Shown here piece after piece: positions 4,417 through 12,062 of a DNA stretch of 22,251 nt. This DNA is from a virus. Position numbers and translations under genes: made by a program. The notes under the pieces are model-generated. The model saw nothing but the letters and a program-made list of their open reading frames with translations, was not told where the DNA came from and did no database searches. Location: IMG/VR virus record IMGVR_UViG_3300008219_000120, positions 1 through 22,251 of that record; one strand, written 5' to 3'. The stretch's first letter is position 1, and each line of letters starts with the position of its first letter.

Positions 4417-5904
4417 ATGGATATTGCCACGATACAAAGTCAGATCGGCTCATTGCCTCCCGACAGGCAGCATGAGATCCTTGGGTTGCTTGACGAGTTA
4501 TCCGATGCTCGTATCAGGCAAGAAGCAAACAAAGACTTCCTGGCATTCGTGAGGGAAGCGTGGCCCGCGTTCATAGAGGGCAATCATCATCGTGTGATGG
4601 CAGATGCGTTCAATCGTATCGCGAGCGGCGAGTTGAAGCGTTTGATCATCAACATGCCTCCACGCCATACCAAATCCGAATTCGCATCTCATTTGTTCCC
4701 TGCTTGGTATCTAGGCAAGTTTCCTGATCGCAAGGTTATCCAAACGGCTCATACTGCGGAATTAGCCGTTGGCTTTGGCCGCAAGGTTCGTAACCTCGTG
4801 GGCTCTCCCGAATATTCAACGATGTTTCCCAATGTTGCACTGAGTGTGGACTCGAAAGCTGCGGGACGTTGGAACACGAACAAAGGTGGCGACTATTTCG
4901 CTATCGGAGTTGGTGGTGCCGTTACGGGTAAGGGCGCGGACATCCTGATAGTCGATGACCCGCACTCAGAGCAGGAAGCGGCATTGAACGATCCCGATGT
5001 CTACAACAAAACGTATGAGTGGTACACGTCCGGTCCACGCCAGCGTCTACAACCGGGTGGCGCGATTTGTTTGGTGATGACCCGTTGGTCGAAAAAGGAT
5101 CTGACGGGTCAGATTCTCAAGGCTTCCATCCAAAGGGGTGGTGCCGACGAATGGGAGATCATCGAACTGCCAGCGATCCTTCCTAGCGGCAAACCGTTGT
5201 GGCCCGGCTTTTGGCCGTTAGAGCAACTTGAATCTCTCAGGGCGGAACTCCCGGTCTCGAAGTGGAGTGCTCAGTATCAGCAAGATCCGACTTCGGAAGA
5301 AGGCGCGATCATCAAACGCGAATGGTGGAAAGAATGGAAAGAGAAGAAACCACCACATTGCGAATTCGTGATACAGTCATGGGACACGGCGTTCCTTGCG
5401 AAAGAGACCGCCGATTACAGTGCTTGCACGACGTGGGGGGTATTCCATACCGAAGACCGTGAGGTCAAGATCGTTCTTCTCGACGCGCTCCAAGAACGTC
5501 TGGAATTTCCCGACCTGAAAATTCGTGCGTATGAGATGTACAAGGAATACAAGCCCGACGCTTTTATCGTGGAAGCGAAAGCAGCGGGTAGCCCGTTGAT
5601 CTTCGAGCTTCGCAGGATAGGGATTCCCGTTGCCGAATACACACCGGGCAGGGGTAAGGATAAAGTTGCCAGGGTAAACGCGGTATCAGACCTCTTTTTC
5701 AGTGGGCACGTCTACGCTCCGAAAACCCGTTGGGCCGAAGAAGTGATAGAGCAATTTGCATCTTTCCCGTTTGGCGATCATGATGATCTGGTAGATTCCT
5801 CGACACAGGCGTTGATCAGGTTCAGACAGGGCGGCTTCATAAGTCTGGACAGCGACGACCCATGGAATGATCTGCTGCCTGGTCGCAAGGCGGATTATTA
5901 CTAA
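4417..5904 (+). CDS. terL: Terminase large subunit
   Basis: ATP-driven DNA packaging motor and headful/cos nuclease, acting at the portal vertex. It has 495 residues from the ATG at 4417; an in-frame TTG six bases earlier is less likely, and neither has an SD. ATPase domain: Walker A-type PPRHTKSE (about 81-88), Walker B ILIVDDPHSE (about 176-185), coupling motif LVMTRW (about 219-224). C-terminal RNase H-like nuclease: SWDTA (Asp about 323), VEAKAAG (Glu about 386) and FGDHDDL (Asp about 454-457). All expected catalytic groups are present and the length is typical. The C-terminus ends PGRKADYY, and the same RKADYY tail ends a small protein at 6559-6855. It opens the rightward late module. 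Confidence 0.95.
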   Translation: MDIATIQSQIGSLPPDRQHEILGLLDELSDARIRQEANKDFLAFVREAWPAFIEGNHHRVMADAFNRIASGELKRLIINMPPRHTKSEFASHLFPAWYLGKFPDRKVIQTAHTAELAVGFGRKVRNLVGSPEYSTMFPNVALSVDSKAAGRWNTNKGGDYFAIGVGGAVTGKGADILIVDDPHSEQEAALNDPDVYNKTYEWYTSGPRQRLQPGGAICLVMTRWSKKDLTGQILKASIQRGGADEWEIIELPAILPSGKPLWPGFWPLEQLESLRAELPVSKWSAQYQQDPTSEEGAIIKREWWKEWKEKKPPHCEFVIQSWDTAFLAKETADYSACTTWGVFHTEDREVKIVLLDALQERLEFPDLKIRAYEMYKEYKPDAFIVEAKAAGSPLIFELRRIGIPVAEYTPGRGKDKVARVNAVSDLFFSGHVYAPKTRWAEEVIEQFASFPFGDHDDLVDSSTQALIRFRQGGFISLDSDDPWNDLLPGRKADYY

Positions 5905-5920
5905 TAACCGGGTACAAACA

Positions 5921-6298
5921 ATGAGAGAATCCTATTCCCGCATGGTGCTTCGCACTAAAATGCTTGGTGACAGCGAAACGATGGGCTTCACCTTGAATTC
6001 CAGCGGTGAATGGGAGAAATCGAACAGTTACGCTACCGTGGGCTCGCATGTCGAGGCGACGGGCATGGTAACATCTCCTGACACGTTTGTAGACGGCACT
6101 GCCGCGACTTGGAACGTCAAAGTCGAATCGAACATCTCGCCTGAGTACAAAAAAGAATATGATGATGTGCCTACTGGCACTTCGGTCAGCTATTCGATAC
6201 CGACAAATTTTGGCGACACCAAAATCACGATCAAAATATGGTCGGCTCGCGGAAGCGCAGATGCCGGTGTCCAGGGCAATCTGGAAATGTCCGACTGA
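5921..6298 (+). CDS. Hypothetical protein, 125 aa
   Basis: Rightward gene 16 bases after the large terminase. I choose the ATG at 5921 because the upstream in-frame part overlaps the terminase end; the SD is weak. The sequence is rich in Ser, Thr, Gly and Val with alternating polar strands (GFTLNSSGEWEKSNSYATVG; YSIPTNFGDTKITIKIW), suggesting a small beta-sandwich. It ends QGNLEMSD. There are no cysteines, signal peptide or membrane segment, and no family is recognised. It is the first of five uncharacterised genes between terminase and portal, a position where phages often carry accessory genes. Confidence 0.65.
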   Translation: MRESYSRMVLRTKMLGDSETMGFTLNSSGEWEKSNSYATVGSHVEATGMVTSPDTFVDGTAATWNVKVESNISPEYKKEYDDVPTGTSVSYSIPTNFGDTKITIKIWSARGSADAGVQGNLEMSD

Positions 6299-6320
6299 TG
6301 GTCGCTATTTCCGAAAAAAA

Positions 6321-6545
6321 ATGTCTGAGCATTATCTAGATCGTGGCAAATACGGAAAAACGGGAAAGACTCAGGATATGGATAAACGCTTGAAGCATAT
6401 GGCTCCATCCGATAAGCTCAAGATGTACGGTCAGCTTCTTTTGACTGCTCAACGATTTATGTTGAAGGGCAAATATCCATCTGCCGATTTGGTTCGTGGT
6501 GATGCCGAAAAGATCCTGCTCCACTTTGAAACAACGATGGATTGA
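6321..6545 (+). CDS. Small basic hypothetical protein, 74 aa
   Basis: Rightward gene of 74 residues from the ATG at 6321, preceded by an A-run rather than an SD. The N-terminal half is Lys-rich (DRGKYGKTGKTQDMDKRLKH). The C-terminal half is a predicted helix pair with MYGQLLLTAQRFMLKGKY and AEKILLHFETTMD. No recognised family. It may be a small nucleic-acid-binding or adaptor protein, but only charge and size support that. It lies 22 bases after the preceding stop and 13 bases before the next ATG, in the same direction as the late module. Confidence 0.55.
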   Translation: MSEHYLDRGKYGKTGKTQDMDKRLKHMAPSDKLKMYGQLLLTAQRFMLKGKYPSADLVRGDAEKILLHFETTMD

Positions 6546-6558
6546 TTTATCGTATAGC

Positions 6559-6855
6559 ATGAAAACAGAAAACTTATCTGAGCAGCTTTTGGATATCGGT
6601 GTCGAGGATGCTTTGGTGATGGACGGTTACAATGATTGTGTAATCGGCATTTTGGAAAGATTCGGCATGGAATCCATCGTCCTGTATGACAAGGAGAAGG
6701 TTCTGGGAAAACTTGTGGATGATGGCTGCACCTATGAAGAGGCTATCGAATTCTACGAATACAATCAGTTAGGCGCGTGGGTAGGTGACGGCACACCGGG
6801 ATTTCTGATCAGATTGCCCGAATCGGTGCCTAATCGCAAGGCGGATTACTATTAG
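6559..6855 (+). CDS. Conserved-type phage hypothetical protein with terminase-like C-terminal tail, 98 aa
   Basis: Rightward gene of 98 residues from the ATG at 6559 (MKTENLSEQLLDIG); no strong SD. The block KLVDDGCTYEEAIEFYEYN followed by QLGAWVGDGTPGF matches a small family I recall from many phage genomes (YEEAxEFxEYNxxGAWVGxxTP), whose role is unknown. The surprise is the C-terminus: it ends NRKADYY, the same last six residues as the large terminase. The DNA around it (TCGCAAGGCGGATTA, 6834-6848) is identical to the terminase copy (5882-5896), including codon choice. This points to a small duplication or recombination, or to a shared interaction tail. Confidence 0.75.
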   Translation: MKTENLSEQLLDIGVEDALVMDGYNDCVIGILERFGMESIVLYDKEKVLGKLVDDGCTYEEAIEFYEYNQLGAWVGDGTPGFLIRLPESVPNRKADYY

Positions 6856-6943
6856 CTATCTACAGCACGACATCCTAGCGGTTGCGGGCGAGACTCCTAC
6901 CTGTAGTCTCTGTGGCGAGCAGACAGAAGTCGGTGGCCTGTGG

Positions 6944-7144
6944 ATGGGGCAGGAGGATATCGTTGTTTGCAGCCACGCTTGTGCGAAGAAGGTAATACTG
7001 CTGGCTCTCGACGCAATTTCTGGTGCTGACGGCCCTATGCCATACGCAGAGTGGATGAAGCTGGCGGATAAATCCTATGATCGGTGGGAACGATACAATG
7101 TATTACAGCAGGAAAAACATAGGGATTTTGTGGATTCGTTATGA
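6944..7144 (+). CDS. Putative zinc-binding protein, start uncertain (66 aa from first ATG)
   Basis: The first ATG (6944) gives 66 residues starting MGQEDIVVCSHACAKK. The same frame is open back to 6851 without a stop and encodes PTCSLCGEQTEVGG just upstream. Together these form CxxC-x17-CxxxC, a complete zinc-finger-like site, so the true protein probably begins upstream of 6944. No ATG, GTG or TTG exists there; candidates are ATT codons, including 6851-6853, which overlaps the previous stop (TATTAG). The rest (YAEWMKLADKSYDRWERYN) is helical. The stop overlaps the next ATG by four bases (ATGA). Function is unknown; start use needs protein data. Confidence 0.55.
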   Translation: MGQEDIVVCSHACAKKVILLALDAISGADGPMPYAEWMKLADKSYDRWERYNVLQQEKHRDFVDSL

Positions 7145-7764
7145 CAGGACAGAAAGTTCCTCCCGGTTATTACGTCAGTAATAGTTCCGATGCGGATGTA
7201 TTCTACGCGGACAAAAACGGCAATTTCTATTTCAAGAAGGAAGTCGGAGACAAGTGGTCGCGCACCGACAAATGGAATTTCGACCATATCTGCGATGTCG
7301 AAACCGTCAACGAGCAACAGGGCGTGTCCGGTTCCGTCGATTTACATGACGGCAGGGGCATCGAAGTCAAGGTCAGTGCCCATATTGGTGTTACCGTATC
7401 GGACGTGATGAAATGGCATTACGTCAACCCGGATGGTAATCAGGCGACGGTATGGGCTGGACCGGAAGGTGGGCCGGGCGACGGGGTGAGTGTGGATGCG
7501 GGTGTCTGGTACGACAAGGAAGGCAACATCCACATGAAGTTATCGACCTGTGGTGTGATTCCGCATGTGGCGTTTGGCACCGATTTGGTCATCAATCCGA
7601 AAACAGTAGAGAATCTGGATAAGCCCACCGAAAGCGATAAGCAGTTCTCCAAAGGTTTGACTGAGGGGCTGACATTGGGTATTTCCGACAAGGCACCGCC
7701 AGTGATTACGCATACCGTTGCTACTTTGCATAAGGTTGCGGACGATCTTGGAAAGCTCGTTTGA
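7141..7764 (+). CDS. Hypothetical protein, 207 aa
   Basis: Rightward gene of 207 residues, coupled to the preceding gene by an ATGA overlap. Residues 1-150 look beta-rich with many Asp, Gly and Val (SDADVFYADKNGNFYFKK; GIEVKVSAHIGVTVSDV; GVWYDKEGNIHMKLSTCGV). The C-terminal 50 residues (QFSKGLTEGLTLGISDKAPP, THTVATLHKVADDLGKLV) appear helical. Two cysteines; no signal peptide or strong membrane span. I do not recognise a family. Its place just before the portal gene could mean a structural or accessory role, but gene position is the only support. Confidence 0.6.
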   Translation: MTGQKVPPGYYVSNSSDADVFYADKNGNFYFKKEVGDKWSRTDKWNFDHICDVETVNEQQGVSGSVDLHDGRGIEVKVSAHIGVTVSDVMKWHYVNPDGNQATVWAGPEGGPGDGVSVDAGVWYDKEGNIHMKLSTCGVIPHVAFGTDLVINPKTVENLDKPTESDKQFSKGLTEGLTLGISDKAPPVITHTVATLHKVADDLGKLV

Positions 7765-7796
7765 CCATGCTAGACTCATGGCACTCCAACAGAGTG
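7765..7796 (+). promoter_or_regulatory. Two small hairpins before the portal gene
   Basis: CCATG/CATGG (7765-7781) and CACTC/GAGTG (7782-7796) lie back to back, filling the 37-base gap between the stop at 7764 and the portal ATG. The second covers the weak SD-like AGAGTGA, so it could limit portal translation. No T-run follows, so this is not a terminator. Confidence 0.3.
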
Positions 7797-7801
7797 ATTA
7801 A

Positions 7802-10405
7802 ATGGCGATAGACAAACCCCTTGGTGGGTTACTTGACCAAGACGATTTCGAGATGGGTCCAGAAGGGCTTCTCGTGGCGGAAGAGGAGATGCCTATTGGC
7901 GACTCTCTTGTCACCGAACTAGAAGATGGTGGTGTTGAAATCGATTTTGATCCTATGGCAGATCTCATGGGTGCCGGGACCGAAGAGTTCGATTCCAATC
8001 TCGCTGAGTATGTCGATGACAAAGAGCTTCGTACATTGGCAAACGATTGCATATCAATGTTTGATTCCGATAAGAGCAGTCGTTCTGATTGGGAGTCCAC
8101 CTACAAAGAGGGCCTTGATCAGCTAGGCTTGGAAATTGAGGACCGTACCACCTCGTGGGCTGGAGCTTGCGTCGTGTTCCATCCGATGCTCTCCGAATCC
8201 GTCGTGCGATTCCAGGCACAGACGATCCAAGAAATCATGCCAGCCAAGGGTCCGGTTAAAACACAGATTTGGGGTGTTCTGACCGATGACCGCGAGAAGC
8301 AAGCGCAGCGTGTTCAAAATTACATGAACTATCAGCTTATCGAAGTGATGACCGAATATCGGTCTGAAACCGAAAAGCTGCTGTTCAGTCTGCCGCTTGC
8401 CGGATCAGCGTTCCGCAAAATCTATTTTGATCCTTCGTTGGGCAGACCGACTTCGATGTTTGTTCCGGCAGAAGATTTCGTCGTGTCGTACAACGAATCC
8501 GAACTAGAGCAAGCAGAGCGTTATACCCATGTCATGAACCGAAGCACGAATCAGGTGAGAAAGCTTCAGGTGAGTGGGTTCTATCGTGATGTTGAATTGA
8601 CGACATCGTATATCGAAGAAAATCCAATCACAAGCAAATTCAATGAGATCGGTGGCGTTAGCCCTTCGTGGGATAACAACGAACGGCATCAGCTTCTTGA
8701 AATGCATTGTGACATAGACATACCGGGATTTGAAGATCCCGATGGAGTGGCATTGCCTTATGTCATCACCATCGACAAAAGCAGTTCCACGGTTCTATCG
8801 ATTTACAGGAACTGGGCGGAAGAAGATCCACACAGGATCAAGAAACAACATTTCGTTCATTACGGATATGTTCCCGGCATTGGATTCTATAATCTGGGAC
8901 TGATCCACATGATCGGTGGCCTCGCCAAGTCGGCTACCAGCCTGCTTCGGCAGTTGGTCGATGCGGGCACTCTCTCAAATCTGCCTGGAGGGCTGAAGAC
9001 CCGTGGACTCAGAATCAAAGGAGACGACACGCCGATCATGCCCGGAGAGTTCAGAGACGTTGATGTTCCGGGCGGCGTTATTAGAGACAATATCACTTTC
9101 CTTCCTTATAAAGAGCCTTCTTCGGTCCTTTATCAGTTATTGGGCAACATTGTGGAAGAAGGTCGGCGCTTTGCGTCCATGGCGGACCTTAAAGTAGCCG
9201 ACATGAATCAGGAGGCACCTGTCGGTACGACACTTGCCATCCTTGAAAGAGCGATGAAAGTGCAGTCTGCTATCCAGGCTCGTATCCATGCGAGTCTCAA
9301 ACAGGAATATAAAATCCTCGTTGGGATCATCCGCGACTATACGTCACCGGATTATCCTTATGAAACCGAAGAGGGAGAGGGGATCAAGGTTCAAGATTTC
9401 GATGACCGCATCGACGTTGTCCCCGTTTCGGACCCCAATGCTGCGACGATGGCTCAACGAATCATGCAATACCAAGCGGCCATGCAGTTGGCACAACAAT
9501 CGCCCGGTTTGTATGACATGCCGCTCCTCCATCGCGAGATGATGGATTTGATCGGCATCCCGAACGCGGACAAGATCGTTCCGAAACCGGATGAAGCTCA
9601 TCCCACGGACCCGGTCAGCGAGAACGAAGACATTCTCACGCTGAAGCCCGTCAAGGCGTTTGAGTACCAAGACCATGAAGCACACATGAGGGTGCATATG
9701 GTGCTCAAGAATGATCCGCAGATTAAGGAACAGATGAAGAACAACCAAATGGGCAGTGCGATTAATTCTGCTCTAGATGCCCATATCCGAGAACACTTGG
9801 CATTCATCTTCCGCGATCAAATCGAAGAAGAGCTTGGTGTTCCGCTTCCCCCGGCGAACCAGCCGTTGCCGAACGATGTCGAGAAGCGGCTTAGTACGTT
9901 GGTTGCCGACGCGGCTGACCAGATGTTGGGCAAGAAGAAGGCTAAGGCGAAAGCGGAGAAGGACGCGCAGACGCAAAAAGATCCTATCGTGCAGCAGCGT
10001 GAGAAGGAACTACAGATCAGACAACAGGATGTCCAGCGTCGAGCGCAAGCGGATCAAGCTAAATCGCAGTTGGAGCAGCAGAAGCTTGCGGCCACACAGC
10101 AAGCGGGTCAGGAGAAGAATCAGATTGAGCGCGAGAAGATCGCCTCCAAAGAACGTTCCGATGCCGCTGCGCTGGAACAAGAACGCCAGGAAATGTTACT
10201 TAAATCTCAGATTGATCAAGAACAGTTTGATGCTGAACAAGAGGTTGAAGGCGTTAAGGTTGGATTGGAGCAAGAAAAGTTCAAGGCCGAACAGGAATCT
10301 GATGCCGTGAAACTCAGGTTGGAACAAGAAAGGTTTGACGCCGAACAAGAAGCTGAAGGCGTGAAGTTTGGCTTGCAGATGTCGGAGAAAAAGAAGGATG
10401 AGTGA
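7802..10405 (+). CDS. Portal protein with long coiled-coil C-terminus
   Basis: The portal forms the dodecameric ring at one capsid vertex through which DNA is packaged and ejected. At 867 residues it is long, in the range of podovirus portals. The core (about 75-640) has the portal-like blocks TTSWAGACVVFHPMLSESVV, LLFSLPLAGSAFRKIYFDP and EEDPHRIKKQHFVHYGYVPG, then GFYNLGLIHMIGGLAKSATS. The helical MADLKVADMNQEAPVGTTLA region resembles the portal stem. From about 690 onward it becomes Lys/Glu/Gln-rich coiled coil, ending with three 18-residue repeats (806-859). P22-type portals have an extended helical barrel here, so a barrel role is inferred. The N-terminal 60 residues are acidic. Confidence 0.88.
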   Translation: MAIDKPLGGLLDQDDFEMGPEGLLVAEEEMPIGDSLVTELEDGGVEIDFDPMADLMGAGTEEFDSNLAEYVDDKELRTLANDCISMFDSDKSSRSDWESTYKEGLDQLGLEIEDRTTSWAGACVVFHPMLSESVVRFQAQTIQEIMPAKGPVKTQIWGVLTDDREKQAQRVQNYMNYQLIEVMTEYRSETEKLLFSLPLAGSAFRKIYFDPSLGRPTSMFVPAEDFVVSYNESELEQAERYTHVMNRSTNQVRKLQVSGFYRDVELTTSYIEENPITSKFNEIGGVSPSWDNNERHQLLEMHCDIDIPGFEDPDGVALPYVITIDKSSSTVLSIYRNWAEEDPHRIKKQHFVHYGYVPGIGFYNLGLIHMIGGLAKSATSLLRQLVDAGTLSNLPGGLKTRGLRIKGDDTPIMPGEFRDVDVPGGVIRDNITFLPYKEPSSVLYQLLGNIVEEGRRFASMADLKVADMNQEAPVGTTLAILERAMKVQSAIQARIHASLKQEYKILVGIIRDYTSPDYPYETEEGEGIKVQDFDDRIDVVPVSDPNAATMAQRIMQYQAAMQLAQQSPGLYDMPLLHREMMDLIGIPNADKIVPKPDEAHPTDPVSENEDILTLKPVKAFEYQDHEAHMRVHMVLKNDPQIKEQMKNNQMGSAINSALDAHIREHLAFIFRDQIEEELGVPLPPANQPLPNDVEKRLSTLVADAADQMLGKKKAKAKAEKDAQTQKDPIVQQREKELQIRQQDVQRRAQADQAKSQLEQQKLAATQQAGQEKNQIEREKIASKERSDAAALEQERQEMLLKSQIDQEQFDAEQEVEGVKVGLEQEKFKAEQESDAVKLRLEQERFDAEQEAEGVKFGLQMSEKKKDE
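10217..10378 (+). repeat. Three 54-bp coding repeats in the portal tail
   Basis: Units 10217-10270, 10271-10324 and 10325-10378 each encode an 18-residue block of the form QExFxAEQExxxVKxxLE. The 18-residue period fits a helical, coiled-coil-like rod. Confidence 0.85.
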
Positions 10406-10592
10406 CAGCGATGATGTTCTCTCGTTGCTTAAAAAGAAATTGAGGGATCAGATGAACGAGATAGCCGATTCGGTTTCCATTGGTTCGGCACAAAACATTG
10501 AAGAATATCGTAAGATGTGCGGTATCATCGAAGGATTGGCGCGGGCTGAACGGGATATTTTGGATATAGAGGATCGACTTAGAGAGTTTTAG
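10398..10592 (+). CDS. Small helical hypothetical protein, 64 aa
   Basis: Rightward gene of 64 residues from the ATG at 10398, which lies inside the portal's last codons (8-base overlap). AAGAAGG precedes it within the portal coding sequence and can act as SD, implying translational coupling. The product is charged and almost wholly helical (MSDSDDVLSLLKKKLRDQMN; GIIEGLARAERDILDIEDRL), a coiled-coil style. Small coiled-coil proteins directly after the portal are frequent in phages and sometimes assist head assembly; here the role is unknown. Confidence 0.7.
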   Translation: MSDSDDVLSLLKKKLRDQMNEIADSVSIGSAQNIEEYRKMCGIIEGLARAERDILDIEDRLREF

Positions 10593-10663
10593 TCTTATTC
10601 ACGTTAGTACCATGTGGTTATACCAATCAATCGCCTTATAGGCGCAAAAAACGAGAGGTCCAA

Positions 10664-11044
10664 GTGGCTACGCTCGCAGCAGAAGTTGTTGAAGAACAAG
10701 ATCCACGTTATGCATCGCAATTACCGGAGCCAAAGGGCTACAAACTCTTAATTGCACTCCCAGAAATAGAGGAAACCACCGAAGGTGGCATTATCAAGTC
10801 TGCTGAATCCCAACATCAGGAGTCCATTGCCACCGTTGTGGGGTGGGTTATGTCCATGGGACCAGATGCCTACGTGAATTATGCCCGATTTCCCAATGGG
10901 CCGTACTGTCAGGTGGGTGATTGGGTCGTTTTTCGCGCTTTTTCGGGCACCAGAATCAAAATTCATGGCAGAGAGTTCCGTTTGATCAACGATGACACCG
11001 TAGAAGCGGTCGTAGAAGACCCCAGAGGGGTGGAGAGAGCCTAA
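10664..11044 (+). CDS. GroES-like co-chaperonin
   Basis: A 126-residue protein starting at GTG (10664) with GAGAGGT a few bases upstream. The core (about residues 22-115) has the co-chaperonin order: GYKLLIALPEIEETTEGGII, then SIATVVGWVMSMGPDAY, then GDWVVFRAFSGTRIKIHGRE and FRLINDDTVEAVVED. This corresponds to the GroES pattern of an N-terminal strand, mobile loop (about 35-52), VVGVG-type strand, and VGDxVxF...G. GroES-like proteins cap the host GroEL, or a phage chaperonin, so it probably helps fold the capsid protein. Its place between portal and scaffold supports that. The first 20 residues (LAAEVVEEQDPRYASQLP) are an extra extension. No large chaperonin subunit is in the window. Confidence 0.8.
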   Translation: MATLAAEVVEEQDPRYASQLPEPKGYKLLIALPEIEETTEGGIIKSAESQHQESIATVVGWVMSMGPDAYVNYARFPNGPYCQVGDWVVFRAFSGTRIKIHGREFRLINDDTVEAVVEDPRGVERA

Positions 11045-11045
11045 A

Positions 11046-12062
11046 ATGAGTGATGAAATCGGAAGGATGAGCAAAGAAGACAAGTTTTTGGGCGTTAGAA
11101 CCACGATTGAGCCTCCTGCGGACGCAGATACGGGTACTGACGGTGAGGTTAAGGTCGAAGTCGTGGATGACCGCCCAGTAGAGGACCAAAGGGCTCCTTC
11201 GGAGGCAGTGGCCGATGATGATGGCTCTGCATCGGACGCAGAACTTGCACAATTGGGAAATCGCGCCCAAAAACGCATAAAAAAGCTGAAATGGGAGTAC
11301 CACGAAGAGCGTAGGGCCAAAGAAGCGTCAGATCGCCTTGCAAATGAGGCTGTCAACTACACACAGAACCTTCAAGTTGAAAATCAGCGGCTTTTGAAGC
11401 TTATTCAGGACTCTCAAGACGCTTTGACGGCGCAAAGTAAGAATCGGGCAGACGTTTCACTCACAATTGCCCAAGAAAACTTCAAAAGAGCGCATGAATC
11501 GGGTGATAGCGAACAAATCACCATTGCACAGCAGCATTTGACTAATGCACAGCTTGCCCAAGCCTATGCTCCTGCGGTTTCGCAAAAAATTATCGATAAT
11601 TGGAAGCAGCAGGTGATGGCGGAGGATCGACAGGTTGCGAATCAGCAACAACAGTACGTTCCAGAGCCGATTCAGCCAGATGCGAAGGCGATGGAGTGGC
11701 AAGATCGTAATTCTTGGTTTGGCACCGACAAGGAAATGACCAGCTTTGCTTATGGTGTACACGAGAGGTTGGTTGCAGACGAAGGTATTGACCCAGAGTC
11801 TGAACAATATTATGAATTGATTGATTCTCGTATGAAAGAAGTCTTTCCTACGCAATTCGGTGATAATGGCCAGCGCACCAGTTCTACGATGGTTGTTGAC
11901 ACTGCACCGCCTCAAAGAAAATCCGTGGTAGCGTCTGCTTCTAGAAATAGCGGAGTCATGCCACGCACCGTCAGGTTGACGGAGACCCAAGTCAAACTCG
12001 CGAAACGTTTGGGACTTACTCCTCAGCAATATGCTGCTCAGGTAATGAAGGAGATGGTCTAA
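11046..12062 (+). CDS. Capsid scaffold / head assembly protein
   Basis: A 338-residue protein starting one base after the co-chaperonin stop. Its N-terminus is acidic and low-complexity (about residues 1-65). It is followed by a basic, helical region (RAQKRIKKLKWEYHEERRAK), a long charged helical middle rich in Gln, and a C-terminus RLTETQVKLAKRLGLTPQQY that resembles the coat-binding end of many phage scaffolds. Scaffolds line the inside of the procapsid, shape it during assembly and are then lost or cleaved. Gene order portal, chaperonin, scaffold, coat supports this. No protease motif (catalytic Ser/Lys or Asp) is visible. Identification is from composition, C-terminus and order. Confidence 0.7.
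   Translation: MSDEIGRMSKEDKFLGVRTTIEPPADADTGTDGEVKVEVVDDRPVEDQRAPSEAVADDDGSASDAELAQLGNRAQKRIKKLKWEYHEERRAKEASDRLANEAVNYTQNLQVENQRLLKLIQDSQDALTAQSKNRADVSLTIAQENFKRAHESGDSEQITIAQQHLTNAQLAQAYAPAVSQKIIDNWKQQVMAEDRQVANQQQQYVPEPIQPDAKAMEWQDRNSWFGTDKEMTSFAYGVHERLVADEGIDPESEQYYELIDSRMKEVFPTQFGDNGQRTSSTMVVDTAPPQRKSVVASASRNSGVMPRTVRLTETQVKLAKRLGLTPQQYAAQVMKEMV

Noticed and set aside
9777-10310. Rightward 177-codon Arg/Lys-rich frame within the portal gene
   Set aside because: Shadow of the Lys/Glu/Gln-rich portal coiled coil in another frame; no SD.
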